From Chondrinema litorale (lineage in GTDB: Bacteria; Bacteroidota; Bacteroidia; Cytophagales; Flammeovirgaceae), in assembly GCF_026250525.1 (NCBI RefSeq), contig NZ_CP111043.1, positions 2,589,501 to 2,653,500 of the forward strand: a DNA stretch of 64,000 bases, in the 5' to 3' direction. Under the pieces are notes generated by a model. It saw nothing but the letters and a program-made list of their open reading frames with translations, was not told where the DNA came from and did no database searches. A program made the position numbers and the translations under genes. Position 1 is the first letter of the stretch. Each line of letters opens with the position of its first letter. Shown one piece after another: positions 55,186-64,000 of this stretch.

Positions 55186-55309
55186 ATTTCGGGAGATACT
55201 GTGCTTATCTGACATAAGTATAAGTCTCTTAAAAGATTTAAGAATTTAAAATTTTCAGGTAGAGCACTTCAGTACATTTGTATTGATTGTATCAATAATA
55301 TTATTTGTT
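55186..55309 (+). promoter_or_regulatory. Leader of the rplP operon with a possible stem-loop
   Basis: The inferred leader contains an imperfect hairpin at 55193-55228 (GAG/CTC, ATACT/AGTAT and TTAT/ATAA pairs). It may be a regulatory structure bound by a ribosomal protein, but the pairing is short and no known motif was recognised. Confidence 0.3.
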
Positions 55310-55729
55310 ATGTTACAGCCTAAAAGAACGAAATATAGAAAGCAGCAGAAAGGCAGAGTGAGAGGATTGGCTCATAGAGGTAGTGAGATTGCTTTTGGTA
55401 GCTTCGGTATCAAATCGCTTGAAATTGGATGGATTACTTCTAGACAAATTGAAGCAGCTAGGATTGCAATTACTCGTGCAATGAAAAGGGAAGGTCAGGT
55501 TTGGATTAGAATCTTTCCTGACAAGCCTATCACGAAGAAGCCGGCAGAGGTGAGGATGGGTAAAGGTAAGGGTTCTCCAGAGTATTGGGTGGCTCCTGTT
55601 AGACCTGGAACTATTCTTTTCGAATCTGATGGTATCGGTTACGAATTGGCAAAAGAATCTTTAAGGTTAGCTGCTCAAAAGCTTCCGGTTAAGACTAAAA
55701 TGGTTGTGAGAAGAGATTATCAATTTTAA
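55310..55729 (+). CDS. rplP: 50S ribosomal protein L16
   Basis: The start is the ATG before [15 protein letters not shown], the canonical L16 N-terminus; the frame is open to 55283, but that extension overlaps the leader. The product has 139 residues with the [16 protein letters not shown] and [26 protein letters not shown] blocks. L16 organises the tRNA-binding sites of the large subunit. It heads this operon, which is unusual because rpsC normally precedes it. Confidence 0.96.
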   Translation: MLQPKRTKYRKQQKGRVRGLAHRGSEIAFGSFGIKSLEIGWITSRQIEAARIAITRAMKREGQVWIRIFPDKPITKKPAEVRMGKGKGSPEYWVAPVRPGTILFESDGIGYELAKESLRLAAQKLPVKTKMVVRRDYQF

Positions 55730-55731
55730 TT

Positions 55732-56052
55732 ATGAAAAGTTCTGAAATTAAAGCTCTTTCAGTAGAGGAGTTAAAAGACAAGATTTCGTCTTCAGAGAAA
55801 GCGTTACAATCATTAAAATTCGGTAATGCTATTTCTCCAATAGAAAATCCAATGCAAATCAGAGATGTTAGAAGGCTAGTGGCGAGATTAAAGACTGAAT
55901 TGCATGCAAGAGATTTAGAGGCTTTGAAAGGTAAAGCGGGTTCTGGAGATTTGACGAATCTTAATGCAAAGGCATTTATGGCTGATAATAAATTTGATTC
56001 CACAATCAATTTGGCAAAAGTTAAGAAAGTAATAAAAGTTGCCGGTAAGTAA
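55732..56052 (+). CDS. rpmC: 50S ribosomal protein L29 with C-terminal extension
   Basis: The 106-residue product has the L29 core in residues 1-66 (MKSSEIKALSVEELKDKI, and IRDVRRLVARLKTEL). It continues for about 40 residues beyond the usual 60-70 residues, including GDLTNLNAKAFMADNKFD. The core protein sits near the exit tunnel. The extension's role is unknown. The gene begins 2 bp after rplP. Confidence 0.9.
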   Translation: MKSSEIKALSVEELKDKISSSEKALQSLKFGNAISPIENPMQIRDVRRLVARLKTELHARDLEALKGKAGSGDLTNLNAKAFMADNKFDSTINLAKVKKVIKVAGK

Positions 56053-56076
56053 TTTCTGGCTTAATCGAAAGATTTT

Positions 56077-56331
56077 ATGGAAAGAAATTCTAGAAAAGAA
56101 AGAATCGGGATAGTGACTAGCAATAAAATGCAGTCGTCGATTGTGGTTGCCGTTGAGAGAAAAGTTAAGCATCCTATATATGGTAAGTTTATGAAGAAGA
56201 CTACCAAGTTTATGGCGCATGATTCTCAGGATGATTGTAATATAGGCGACAGGGTGAGAATTATGGAGACAAGACCTTTGAGTAAGAGAAAAAGATGGAG
56301 GCTTGTTGAAATTATAGAAAGAGCCAAGTAA
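56077..56331 (+). CDS. rpsQ: 30S ribosomal protein S17
   Basis: The 84-residue OB-fold protein has [22 protein letters not shown] and [15 protein letters not shown] and the C-terminal [20 protein letters not shown], diagnostic for S17. It binds 16S rRNA early in 30S assembly. Normal length and position between rpmC and rplN. Confidence 0.95.
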   Translation: MERNSRKERIGIVTSNKMQSSIVVAVERKVKHPIYGKFMKKTTKFMAHDSQDDCNIGDRVRIMETRPLSKRKRWRLVEIIERAK

Positions 56332-56380
56332 TTATTGGTTTAATAATTAATTATTGTCCGATTTAGCTTTGTAATTTATA

Positions 56381-56749
56381 ATGATACAGCAAGAATCAAG
56401 ATTAAATGTTGCCGATAATAGTGGTGCTAAGGAAGTGCTTTGTATTAGAGTACTCGGCGGGACTGGTAAAAGATACGCATCAGTTGGTGATAAAATCGTC
56501 GTGACTGTGAAGTCTGCAATTTCTTCAAGTAATTTGAAGAAAGGTACAATTTCTAAAGCAGTAGTAGTGAGAACAAAAAAAGAGGTAAGAAGAAAAGACG
56601 GTTCTTACATTCGTTTTGAGGATAACGCTGCTGTATTGCTCAATAATAACAATGAGCCAAGAGGAACAAGGATTTTTGGTCCTGTTGCTAGAGAGTTAAG
56701 AGAAAAGCAATTTATGAAAATCGTTTCTTTGGCACCAGAAGTTCTTTAA
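56381..56749 (+). CDS. rplN: 50S ribosomal protein L14
   Basis: The 122-residue protein starts [19 protein letters not shown] and ends [16 protein letters not shown], both highly conserved L14 stretches. It contributes to the intersubunit bridge B8 and to 50S structure. It overlaps no neighbour; rplX follows 4 bp later. Confidence 0.97.
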   Translation: MIQQESRLNVADNSGAKEVLCIRVLGGTGKRYASVGDKIVVTVKSAISSSNLKKGTISKAVVVRTKKEVRRKDGSYIRFEDNAAVLLNNNNEPRGTRIFGPVARELREKQFMKIVSLAPEVL

Positions 56750-56753
56750 TGTT

Positions 56754-57095
56754 ATGGAAAAAGGAAAAGTAAAAAAAGTGAAATTCCACATTAAGAAGGG
56801 AGATAAAGTAGAGGTGATTTCAGGTAATCACAAGGGTAAGAGTGGTGTGGTATTGGAAGTTCTAAGAGCGAAAAATAGAGCTATAGTTGAAGGAGTTAAT
56901 TTGGTTACCAAGCACATTAAACCATCAGCTGAAAGTCCTGAAGGTGGAGTTGAAAAAACAGAAGCTGGTATTCATATAAGCAACTTAATGCTTGTTGATC
57001 CTAAAACTGGAGAGAAGACTAAAGTTGGTAGAAAGCTCGATAGTAACGGTAAGTTGAAAAGGTATTCTAAGAAAACAGAACAATTTATAGATTAA
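56754..57095 (+). CDS. rplX: 50S ribosomal protein L24
   Basis: The 113-residue protein contains the KOW motif [18 protein letters not shown] near residue 14 and [14 protein letters not shown]24 initiates 50S assembly by binding the 5' domain of 23S rRNA. Length is slightly above the usual 100-105 residues, at the N-terminus. Confidence 0.95.
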   Translation: MEKGKVKKVKFHIKKGDKVEVISGNHKGKSGVVLEVLRAKNRAIVEGVNLVTKHIKPSAESPEGGVEKTEAGIHISNLMLVDPKTGEKTKVGRKLDSNGKLKRYSKKTEQFID

Positions 57096-57097
57096 TC

Positions 57098-57652
57098 ATG
57101 GCAGCTCCAAGATTAAAAAAGCAATATAGTGAAGAAATTGTTTCTGCATTGAAGCAGAAATTCAATTACAAGTCTGTAATGCAGGTGCCAAAATTGTTAA
57201 AAATTTGTGTTAACAAAGGTATCGGTGAAGCAGTTTCAGACAAGAAGTTAATTGATATTGGTGTAGAAGAATTAAGTATAATTACAGGTCAAAAACCTGT
57301 TCCTACTTATGCAAAGAAGTCAGTATCAAACTTTAAGTTGAGAGAGGGAATGCCAATTGGCGCAAGGGTTACCTTAAGAGGTGATAAAATGTATGAGTTT
57401 TTAGATAGACTTGTTTCGATATCACTACCAAGGGTAAGAGACTTTAAAGGAATAAGTGATAAGAGTTTTGATGGAAGAGGTAACTATACCTTAGGTGTAA
57501 AAGAACAAATCATTTTCCCTGAAATTTCAATTGACAAGGTTAAGAAAATTTCCGGAATGGATGTCACATTTGTTACTACTGCTGAAACAGATGAGGAATG
57601 TCTGGAATTACTTAAGCTGTTTGGGATGCCGTTTATGAATCAAAAGAAATAA
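57098..57652 (+). CDS. rplE: 50S ribosomal protein L5
   Basis: The 184-residue protein has [26 protein letters not shown] and [20 protein letters not shown] and LPRVRDFKG, all typical of L5, which binds 5S rRNA and contacts the P-site tRNA. The start is 2 bp after rplX. Confidence 0.97.
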   Translation: MAAPRLKKQYSEEIVSALKQKFNYKSVMQVPKLLKICVNKGIGEAVSDKKLIDIGVEELSIITGQKPVPTYAKKSVSNFKLREGMPIGARVTLRGDKMYEFLDRLVSISLPRVRDFKGISDKSFDGRGNYTLGVKEQIIFPEISIDKVKKISGMDVTFVTTAETDEECLELLKLFGMPFMNQKK

Positions 57653-57654
57653 AT

Positions 57655-57924
57655 ATGGCCAGAGAATCAGTAAAAGCTAGAGAAAGAAAAAGACAAAAAC
57701 TAGTAGCTAAATACGCAGCCAAAAGAGAGGAGCTTAAGGCAAATGGAGATTACGCTGCTTTAGATAAACTACCGAAAAATTCTTCAAAAGTTAGACTGCA
57801 TAACAGATGTTTGTTAACTGGCAGACCTAAAGGTTATATGAGAAGATTTGGTATTTCTAGGGTTGTTTTTAGAGAATTAGCTTCTCAAGGTAAGATTCCA
57901 GGAGTTAAAAAAGCTAGCTGGTAA
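57655..57924 (+). CDS. rpsN: 30S ribosomal protein S14 (zinc-free type)
   Basis: The 89-residue protein belongs to the longer S14 class without the CxxC zinc motifs. [27 protein letters not shown] is the conserved 16S rRNA-binding C-terminal part. It joins the 30S head late. Start is 2 bp after rplE. Confidence 0.95.
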   Translation: MARESVKARERKRQKLVAKYAAKREELKANGDYAALDKLPKNSSKVRLHNRCLLTGRPKGYMRRFGISRVVFRELASQGKIPGVKKASW

Positions 57925-57968
57925 TTTTAATGGTTAAATTAGCTTAGTAGCTATAAATATATAAAATA

Positions 57969-58364
57969 ATGACAGATCCGATAGCTGATTATTTGACCCG
58001 GTTGAGAAATGCAATTAGAGCTAACCGTAGGATTGTAGAAATACCCGCATCTAATCTTAAGAAAGAAATTACAAAAGTTCTTTTCGATAAAGGTTTTATT
58101 CAGGGATATAAGTTTGATGACTCTACAGCTCAGGGTACTATCAAAATAGCATTGAAATATAATCCATCAACCAAGCTGCCTGCAATGGTTAACATTGAAA
58201 GGATAAGTAAGCCAGGTCTTAGGAAGTATGCAAAAGCAAGCACTTTACCTAGAGTGTTGAATGGATTAGGCGTTGCAATTTTATCTACCTCTAAAGGGGT
58301 AATAACAGATAAAGAAGCCAGATCTTTAAATGTAGGTGGTGAAGTACTTTGCTATGTTTATTAA
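57969..58364 (+). CDS. rpsH: 30S ribosomal protein S8
   Basis: The 131-residue protein begins MTDPIADYLTRLRNA and ends with TSKGVITDKEARSLNVGGEVL, matching S8. It binds central-domain 16S rRNA and, in E. coli, represses the spc operon; whether that regulation exists here is unknown. Confidence 0.96.
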   Translation: MTDPIADYLTRLRNAIRANRRIVEIPASNLKKEITKVLFDKGFIQGYKFDDSTAQGTIKIALKYNPSTKLPAMVNIERISKPGLRKYAKASTLPRVLNGLGVAILSTSKGVITDKEARSLNVGGEVLCYVY

Positions 58365-58404
58365 TTTTGGCAATAGTGGTTTTGCTAATTAAAATATTTT
58401 AAAG

Positions 58405-58956
58405 ATGTCAAGAATTGGAAAAGCTCCTATAAGTATTCCGTCGGGAGTAACAATAAAAGTTGAAGATAGTACAGTGGAAGTTAAAGGTCCGAAAGGTACT
58501 TTAACTCAAGCCGTAAGTCCTGATATCTCTGTTAAAGTTGAAGATTCTCAGGTAGTACTTGAAAGACCATCTGATCAGAAAAAACATAAAGCTCTTCATG
58601 GCTTATACAGAGCTCTGATTAACAACATGGTTGTTGGAGTAACTGAAGGCTACAAGAAAGAGTTAGAATTGGTTGGTGTTGGTTTTAAGGCTGTAGCTTC
58701 AGGTAATATCCTTGAGTTAAATTTAGGATATTCACACAATGTTTACTTTGCTGTACCAGGCGAATTAAGTGTTTCTGCTGAAACAGCTAAAGGTAAAAAT
58801 CCTATTGTAAGATTGGAAGGAGTAGATAAGCAATTAATTGGTCACGTAGCAGCAGAGATTAAGAAGCTTAGAAAGGTTGAACCTTACAAAGGAAAAGGTA
58901 TCAGATTCTTAGGGGAACAGATTAGGAAAAAAGCTGGTAAGAGCGCAGCAAAATAA
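58405..58956 (+). CDS. rplF: 50S ribosomal protein L6
   Basis: The 183-residue protein has two similar alpha/beta halves; MSRIGKAPISIPSGVT opens the first, and VEPYKGKGIRFLGEQIRKKAGKSA ends the second. L6 lies near the sarcin-ricin loop and the factor-binding site. Confidence 0.97.
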   Translation: MSRIGKAPISIPSGVTIKVEDSTVEVKGPKGTLTQAVSPDISVKVEDSQVVLERPSDQKKHKALHGLYRALINNMVVGVTEGYKKELELVGVGFKAVASGNILELNLGYSHNVYFAVPGELSVSAETAKGKNPIVRLEGVDKQLIGHVAAEIKKLRKVEPYKGKGIRFLGEQIRKKAGKSAAK

Positions 58957-58968
58957 TTGTAAAGTAAT

Positions 58969-59322
58969 ATGGCTACTAAAAAAAATATTCGCAGACTTAA
59001 GATCAAGAGACGCATTCGTAAGAATGTATCAGGTACATCAGAAAGGCCAAGATTATCAGTATTCAAAAGTAATTCTTCTATTTATGTACAGCTTATTGAT
59101 GATGTTAAAGCTGAAACTTTAGCCTTTGCTTCATCAAAAGAGATTACTTCAGATAAGAAGTCTGTAAATATCGGTTTATCAACAGAAGTTGGTAAATTGA
59201 TAGCAACCAAAGCCATAGATAAAGGGATAAGTGAAGTAGTATTTGATAGAAATGGTTCTCTTTATCATGGAAAGGTGAAAGCTTTAGCTGAAGGTGCAAG
59301 AGAAGGTGGTCTTAAATTCTAA
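58969..59322 (+). CDS. rplR: 50S ribosomal protein L18
   Basis: The 117-residue protein has [20 protein letters not shown] and [26 protein letters not shown], the 5S rRNA-binding signatures of L18. Normal length. Confidence 0.96.
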   Translation: MATKKNIRRLKIKRRIRKNVSGTSERPRLSVFKSNSSIYVQLIDDVKAETLAFASSKEITSDKKSVNIGLSTEVGKLIATKAIDKGISEVVFDRNGSLYHGKVKALAEGAREGGLKF

Positions 59323-59334
59323 TTTATCATTATT

Positions 59335-59856
59335 ATGTCCAAGCAAGGAAATATAAGGAAATTAAAAGCAAGTGATATAGAGCTTTCAGAGAAGGTTGTA
59401 GCTATCAAAAGAGTTGCTAAGGTTGTAAAGGGTGGTAGAAGATTCAGTTTTTCAGCAATTGTTGTAGTTGGAAACGGAGATGGTGTAGTTGGTTACGGTC
59501 TTGGTAAAGCGAATGAGGTTACAGATGCGATCACTAAAGGCATTGATGATGCTAAGAAAAATCTTATAAAAGTACCTATATTAAAAGGAACTATTCCTCA
59601 TGAGATGCTAGGAAAATTTGGTGGAGGACTTGTTCTTTTGAAGCCTGCTTCTCCTGGTACTGGAGTAATTGCTGGTGGTGCTATGAGGGCGGTATTAGAG
59701 TCAGCAGGTGTACATGATGTGTTGGCTAAGTCTAAAGGATCATCAAACCCACACAACGTAGTTAAAGCAACTTTCGATGCTCTATTAAAAATGAGAGATC
59801 CATATGCAGTTGCTCAACAAAGAGGTGTGAAACTTGAAAAAGTGTTTAACGGCTAA
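59335..59856 (+). CDS. rpsE: 30S ribosomal protein S5
   Basis: The 173-residue protein contains the S5 double-stranded RNA-binding domain ([18 protein letters not shown] and [10 protein letters not shown]) and the second domain with [14 protein letters not shown]. It contributes to decoding accuracy. Normal length. Confidence 0.97.
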   Translation: MSKQGNIRKLKASDIELSEKVVAIKRVAKVVKGGRRFSFSAIVVVGNGDGVVGYGLGKANEVTDAITKGIDDAKKNLIKVPILKGTIPHEMLGKFGGGLVLLKPASPGTGVIAGGAMRAVLESAGVHDVLAKSKGSSNPHNVVKATFDALLKMRDPYAVAQQRGVKLEKVFNG

Positions 59857-59866
59857 GAAATTAATT

Positions 59867-60046
59867 ATGGCTAAAGTTAAAATTACACAAATAAGAAGTG
59901 CTATTGGCAAGCCTAAAAGGCAAAAATTAGTAATCACTTCTCTGGGACTTGGTAAAATTAACAAATCAAGGGAGATTGAGTTAAATCCTCAAATAGAAGG
60001 AATGATCTCAAAAGTAAGTCATTTAGTAAAAGTAGAGGAGATATAA
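59867..60046 (+). CDS. rpmD: 50S ribosomal protein L30
   Basis: The 59-residue product from the ATG at 59867 has MAKVKITQIRSAIGKPKRQ and TLKSLGLGKINKSRE-like features of L30. The frame extends further upstream into rpsE, but the earlier Met would add eleven unrelated residues. Confidence 0.93.
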   Translation: MAKVKITQIRSAIGKPKRQKLVITSLGLGKINKSREIELNPQIEGMISKVSHLVKVEEI

Positions 60047-60058
60047 ACAGGATATATC

Positions 60059-60505
60059 ATGAAACTTCATAATTTGAAGCCTGCAAAAGGTTCTGTAAGA
60101 AGTAGAAAAAGAATTGCAAGAGGCCAAGGCTCAGGTATGGGTGGTACTAGTACTAGAGGTCACAAAGGTGCTAAATCCAGATCTGGTTATAGTCAGAAAG
60201 AAGGTTTTGAAGGTGGGCAAATGCCTCTTCAAAGAAGGGTTCCTAAGTTCGGATTTACCAATCCAAACAGGGTAGAATATAAACCAGTTAATGTTGAATC
60301 ACTTCAAGAAATTGCGGAAAAGAATAATATTTCTACTTTTGCAGTTTCAGATTTCCATAAATATGGTTTAGCTTCTAAAAAAGACAGAGTAAAAATCTTG
60401 AATAGAGGTGAGTTATCTGTAAAATTAGAAGTTGAAGCACATGCTTTTTCAAATTCTGCTAAAGAAAAAATAGAAAACGCAGGAGGAAAGGCAATTATAA
60501 TTTAA
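60059..60505 (+). CDS. rplO: 50S ribosomal protein L15
   Basis: The 148-residue protein begins MKLHNLKPAKGSVRSRKRI and has the Gly-rich GQGSGMGGTSTRGHKGAKSR loop, followed by GFEGGQMPLQRRVPKFGF, all L15 signatures. It helps late 50S assembly. Confidence 0.97.
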   Translation: MKLHNLKPAKGSVRSRKRIARGQGSGMGGTSTRGHKGAKSRSGYSQKEGFEGGQMPLQRRVPKFGFTNPNRVEYKPVNVESLQEIAEKNNISTFAVSDFHKYGLASKKDRVKILNRGELSVKLEVEAHAFSNSAKEKIENAGGKAIII

Positions 60506-60508
60506 ACT

Positions 60509-61849
60509 ATGAAAAGGTTCTTTAAGACATTACAAAATATCTTTTCGATCGAGGAGCTTAGAACAAGGATTTTTTATACTATTGGATTCCTGATAGTATT
60601 TAGATTAGGTTCATTTATAGTTCTTCCTGGTGTAGACCCAGAGCAGTTGAATCAGACTTCCAATAGTTTTTTTGGAATGATCAACACCTTCTTAGGTGGT
60701 GCTTTTAATAGAGCATCAATATTTGCTCTAGGTATTATGCCATATATTTCTGCTTCTATTGTTATTCAGCTTCTTTCAGTTGCAGTTCCGTATTTTCAGA
60801 AAATGCAGAAAGAAGGAGAATCAGGAAGAAAGAAAATTAATCAGATTACTAGAGTGCTTACAATTGTAATTACAATTGCTCAAGCTTCTACTTATATTGC
60901 AGCTACTATTCCAGCTGAGGCAATATTAATTGATAATACATTTTTCCTTGTTTCATCAATGTTTATCTTAACAGCAGGTACAGTATTCTGTATGTGGTTA
61001 GGAGAAAGGATAACGGAGAAAGGAATAGGAAATGGTATATCAATGCTGATAATGATCGGAATTATATCAAGTTTTCCACTTGCCATTGTTCAGGAGATTG
61101 GTGAAAAAGGAACAAGTGGTTTATTATTACTAGTCTTAGAGTTTCTTGCCCTTTTCTTTATAGTAATGAGTGTAGTGTTACTAACTACTGCAGTAAGAAG
61201 AATTCCAGTTCAATATGCAAGACAAGTAGTTGGTGGATCTAAAAAGCAGTTAGGTAAGGGACAAAGGTCGTATATACCATTAAAGGTAAATACCGCCAAT
61301 GTAATGCCTATCATTTTTGCTCAATCATTGATGTTTTTACCATCTTTAGTTGCATCTGCATGGGCAGACCAGAATGATACGGCAAGATATATAGCTCAAA
61401 CCTTTGCTACTTTCACATCACTCGAATACAATATTACTTTCGCGATATTAATTATCTTGTTCACATTTTTCTACACAGCCATTACAATTAATCCAAAGCA
61501 AATGGCTGATGATATGAAGAGGAACAATGCATTCATTCCTGGTGTTAAGCCAGGAGATCCTACAGCAGATTATATAAGTGCTGTTATAGATAAAATTACA
61601 CTTCCAGGAGCTTTATTCTTAGCCATTGTAGCAGTTTTACCTGCATTTGCTAATGCAGCTGGGATAAGTATTAACTTCGCTCAGTTTTATGGAGGTACTT
61701 CACTAATTATTATGGTAGGTGTAATTTTGGATACTTTACAGCAAATTGAGAGTTACCTGTTAATGAGACATTACGAAGGTATGATGAAATCAGGTAAACT
61801 TAAAGGTAGATCACAAAACGTTCCAGCTGTTTCAAATGATATATTATAA
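60509..61849 (+). CDS. secY: Protein translocase subunit SecY
   Basis: The 446-residue channel protein has ten hydrophobic helices. The N-terminal plug/early region is GSFIVLPGVDPEQL, then LGIMPYISASIVIQLL, GIGNGISMLIMIGIISSFP and YTAITINPKQMADDMKRNNAFIPG, and GGTSLIIMVGVILDTLQQIESYLLMRHYEGMMK at the end. It is the core of the Sec channel in the inner membrane. The stop overlaps map by 14 nt. Confidence 0.97.
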   Translation: MKRFFKTLQNIFSIEELRTRIFYTIGFLIVFRLGSFIVLPGVDPEQLNQTSNSFFGMINTFLGGAFNRASIFALGIMPYISASIVIQLLSVAVPYFQKMQKEGESGRKKINQITRVLTIVITIAQASTYIAATIPAEAILIDNTFFLVSSMFILTAGTVFCMWLGERITEKGIGNGISMLIMIGIISSFPLAIVQEIGEKGTSGLLLLVLEFLALFFIVMSVVLLTTAVRRIPVQYARQVVGGSKKQLGKGQRSYIPLKVNTANVMPIIFAQSLMFLPSLVASAWADQNDTARYIAQTFATFTSLEYNITFAILIILFTFFYTAITINPKQMADDMKRNNAFIPGVKPGDPTADYISAVIDKITLPGALFLAIVAVLPAFANAAGISINFAQFYGGTSLIIMVGVILDTLQQIESYLLMRHYEGMMKSGKLKGRSQNVPAVSNDIL

Positions 61850-62618
61850 GACTTTAGCAGAAATAAAAGCAATAAAGGAAAGTGCTCAAATACTTGGCAA
61901 AGCTCATGGAGAGGTAGCTAAGCATGTAAAGCCTGGAATTTCAACTAAAGACTTAGACAAGGTAGCTGAGGAATATATTAAAGATAATAATTCGACGCCT
62001 TCATTTTTAGGTTATAATGGTTTTCCTGCCTCATTATGTATCTCAGTTAATGAAGTTGTTGTTCATGGAATACCAGGGGAATATGTGTTGAAGGAAGGAG
62101 ATATAATCTCAATAGATTGCGGAGTAAATCATAACGGGTTTCATGCAGATAGCGCTTATACTTATAGTGTAGGTAATATCGATACTAAAACTCAGGAGCT
62201 ATTAGAAGTTACAAAAGACTCTTTGTATAAAGGTATAAATGCAATGACTTCTGGTGGTAGAATAGGAGATATAAGTTTTGCTATTCAAAGTTATGCTGAG
62301 AAACATGGTTTTTCAATCGTAAGAGAACTAGTTGGACATGGTGTTGGTAAGAAGTTACATGAAAAACCTGATGTTCCAAATTTCGGGAAGAGAGGAAGAG
62401 GTCCCAAACTTGAAAATGGGTTAGTAATAGCAATAGAACCTATGATCAACCTTGGTACAAAAAGTATAGTTCAAGAAAGAGATGGATGGACTATTAGAAC
62501 CCGGGATAAAAAACCGTCAGCACATTATGAGCATACTGTTGCTTTTGTTGATGGAAAACCTGAAATATTAACGACTTTTGAATATATAGAAAACGTATTA
62601 GCGACTCAATATGCCTAA
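61836..62618 (+). CDS. map: Type I methionine aminopeptidase
   Basis: The 260-residue enzyme removes the initiator Met from nascent chains. Metal ligands are in [21 protein letters not shown] (Asp residues), [18 protein letters not shown] (His), [10 protein letters not shown] (Glu) and the C-terminal HYEHTVAF. The ATG overlaps secY by 14 nt, so expression is coupled; this position between secY and infA is common in bacteria. Confidence 0.96.
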   Translation: MIYYKTLAEIKAIKESAQILGKAHGEVAKHVKPGISTKDLDKVAEEYIKDNNSTPSFLGYNGFPASLCISVNEVVVHGIPGEYVLKEGDIISIDCGVNHNGFHADSAYTYSVGNIDTKTQELLEVTKDSLYKGINAMTSGGRIGDISFAIQSYAEKHGFSIVRELVGHGVGKKLHEKPDVPNFGKRGRGPKLENGLVIAIEPMINLGTKSIVQERDGWTIRTRDKKPSAHYEHTVAFVDGKPEILTTFEYIENVLATQYA

Positions 62619-62829
62619 ACAAGATAATATAGAACTTGATGGTACAATAGTAGAAGCTTTATCTAATGCAAGATTTCGAGTTAAACTTGAAAATGGGCAT
62701 ACAATACTAGCTCATATTTCTGGGAAAATGCGAATGAACTATATAAGGATTTTACCAGGTGATAAGGTTAAGTTAGAAATGACACCTTATGATCTTACCA
62801 AAGGAAGAATTGTTTACAGATATAAATAA
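62611..62829 (+). CDS. infA: Translation initiation factor IF-1
   Basis: The 72-residue OB-fold factor starts [24 protein letters not shown] and has [19 protein letters not shown]. It occupies the A site during initiation. The start overlaps map by 8 nt. Confidence 0.97.
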   Translation: MPKQDNIELDGTIVEALSNARFRVKLENGHTILAHISGKMRMNYIRILPGDKVKLEMTPYDLTKGRIVYRYK

Positions 62830-62838
62830 TTTAAAGAT

Positions 62839-62955
62839 ATGAAGGTTAGAGCATCCATAAAAAAAAGAAGTTCTGATTGTAAAGTGATCAGAAGAAAAGG
62901 AAAGCTGTATGTTATAAACAAAAAAAACCCTAGGTTTAAGCAAAGACAGGGATAA
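62839..62955 (+). CDS. rpmJ: 50S ribosomal protein L36, zinc-free form
   Basis: This 38-codon gene encodes [20 protein letters not shown] and ends KQRQG, matching L36. Of the CxxC-x12-C-x4-H ligands only one cysteine (Cys14) remains; the others are Ser, Asn and Phe. It is therefore the C-minus (zinc-independent) type. It begins 9 bp after infA and precedes rpsM. Confidence 0.92.
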   Translation: MKVRASIKKRSSDCKVIRRKGKLYVINKKNPRFKQRQG

Positions 62956-62981
62956 TTATTTAAAATTATAAATTCAAACAG

Positions 62982-63359
62982 ATGGCACGTATTTCTGGAG
63001 TTGATATTCCTGATAATAAGAGAGGAGTTATAGCACTTACCTATATATTTGGTATTGGTGATTCATCTGCCAAGTCAATCTTGGAGAGAGCAGGCATAGC
63101 AGAAGATAAGAAAGTTAATGATTGGACTGATGATGAGTCTAGCAAAGTAAGGGATCTCATTAACAATGAATTCAAGATAGAAGGTGAGCTAAAATCTGAA
63201 ATTCAACTTAATATTAAAAGGTTAATGGATATTGGTTGCTATAGAGGATTAAGACACAGAAGAGGTTTACCGGTTAGAGGGCAAAGAACTAAAAATAACT
63301 CTAGAACCAGAAAAGGTAGAAGAAAAACTGTTGCTAATAAGAAAAAGGCTACTAAGTAA
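62982..63359 (+). CDS. rpsM: 30S ribosomal protein S13
   Basis: The 125-residue protein has [21 protein letters not shown] and [30 protein letters not shown], the S13 signatures. It lies in the 30S head near the P-site tRNA and starts the alpha-operon part. Confidence 0.97.
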   Translation: MARISGVDIPDNKRGVIALTYIFGIGDSSAKSILERAGIAEDKKVNDWTDDESSKVRDLINNEFKIEGELKSEIQLNIKRLMDIGCYRGLRHRRGLPVRGQRTKNNSRTRKGRRKTVANKKKATK

Positions 63360-63369
63360 TATTTAAGTC

Positions 63370-63762
63370 ATGGCTCAGAAAAGAAAAGATAAAGCAAAGA
63401 AAAGAGTAGTAGTAGTAGAATCTTTAGGTGAGGCGCACATAAGAGCATCATTTAACAACATTATTATCTCTATTACTAATAAAGAAGGACAGGTTATTTC
63501 ATGGTCTTCTGCTGGTAAAATGGGATTTAGAGGATCTAAGAAAAATACTCCTTATGCAGCTCAAATGGCTGCTCAGGATTGCTCTAAAGTAGCGTATGAT
63601 CTTGGATTAAGAAAAGTAGAGGTATTTGTTAAAGGACCTGGTGCTGGTAGAGAATCTGCTATTAGAACTATCCAGAATTCAGGAATTGAAGTAACTACTA
63701 TTAAGGATGTGACTCCACTTCCACATAATGGTTGCAGACCTCCAAAAAGAAGAAGAGTATAA
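63370..63762 (+). CDS. rpsK: 30S ribosomal protein S11
   Basis: The 130-residue protein has [46 protein letters not shown] and ends [15 protein letters not shown], diagnostic for S11 in the 30S platform. rpsD follows 28 bp later. Confidence 0.97.
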   Translation: MAQKRKDKAKKRVVVVESLGEAHIRASFNNIIISITNKEGQVISWSSAGKMGFRGSKKNTPYAAQMAAQDCSKVAYDLGLRKVEVFVKGPGAGRESAIRTIQNSGIEVTTIKDVTPLPHNGCRPPKRRRV

Positions 63763-63790
63763 TATAAATTATATAAATATATTTTAGATA

Positions 63791-64000
63791 ATGGCTAGAT
63801 ATATTGGTCCTAAATCAAAAATTGCGAGAAAGTTTAATGACCCAATTTTTGGTCCTTGTAAAGAGCTGAAGAAGAAACCTTATCCTCCTGGACAACACGG
63901 GAAAGGTAGAAGAAGAAAGAAATCTGAATATGCAGTTCAGCTAGCAGAAAAACAAAAAGCAAAAAATACATATGGATTGCTTGAAAAGCAATTTAGAAAT
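63791..64000 (+). CDS. rpsD: 30S ribosomal protein S4, 5' part
   Basis: The first 70 codons are present, and the rest lies beyond the window. [18 protein letters not shown] and [28 protein letters not shown] are typical S4 sequence, which nucleates 30S assembly. The zinc-ligand cysteines of some S4 proteins are absent from this part apart from one Cys in FGPCKELK. Confidence 0.95.
   Translation, partial: MARYIGPKSKIARKFNDPIFGPCKELKKKPYPPGQHGKGRRRKKSEYAVQLAEKQKAKNTYGLLEKQFRN

Overview
This window looks like a chromosomal segment of an AT-rich member of the Bacteroidota, most likely the order Cytophagales. The grounds are a GWxTD-domain protein, an SSS symporter, a one-chain OtsA-OtsB enzyme, LytS/LytTR pairs, a membrane-anchored MutS-like protein, a thioredoxin-reductase-type ferredoxin reductase, and upstream elements of the Bacteroidota housekeeping type (TTTG, about 19-20 nt, TAnnTTTG). 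The placement is an inference from gene content. I saw no tRNA, rRNA, CRISPR array, insertion sequence, prophage or integrase.

Layout. 1-5.8 kb: partial metallophosphoesterase, GWxTD protein, 2OG-Fe(II) oxygenase, SAM methyltransferase and trehalose synthase/phosphatase. 6.1-16 kb: nitroreductase gene broken by an in-frame TAG, ferredoxin-NADP reductase, small exported proteins, SSS and EamA transporters, ankyrin protein, M1 aminopeptidase, nucleotidyltransferase and a beta-helix-like lipoprotein. 17-31 kb: SNF2 helicase, AEC transporter, an acyltransferase-metallopeptidase fusion, MutS-like ATPase with a TIGR01777 oxidoreductase, two glycosyltransferases, MscS channel and hemA. 31-40 kb: a histidine-bearing membrane protein, aspS, a MORN/NTR/Kazal-like secreted protein, then a repeat protein followed by a LytS kinase, a second LytS-like protein lacking the phosphoacceptor histidine, and a LytTR regulator. 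40-48 kb: ccmF-rimM-VTT run, a CHASE2/FecR-like pair and meaB. 48-54 kb: three diverged tandem copies of a polytopic membrane protein, a voltage-sensor-like protein without a pore, and a NifS/IscS-type cysteine desulfurase. 55-64 kb: a ribosomal protein operon from rplP to rpsD (cut by the window end), with secY, map, infA and rpmJ.

How the genes may work together. The ribosomal genes are collinear with the usual spc/alpha order but start abruptly at rplP behind a strong promoter, so the S10-proximal half (rpsJ to rpsC) must lie elsewhere. The 35.9-40.4 kb genes read as one sensory unit. The 48.3-52.8 kb trio reads as an uncharacterised, locally expanded envelope system. The most unusual items are the acyltransferase-aminopeptidase fusion, the pseudokinase-containing LytS/LytTR locus, the three tandem membrane paralogues, the lone voltage sensor and the split ribosomal cluster. 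All functional statements rest on reading motifs by eye; no database search was run.
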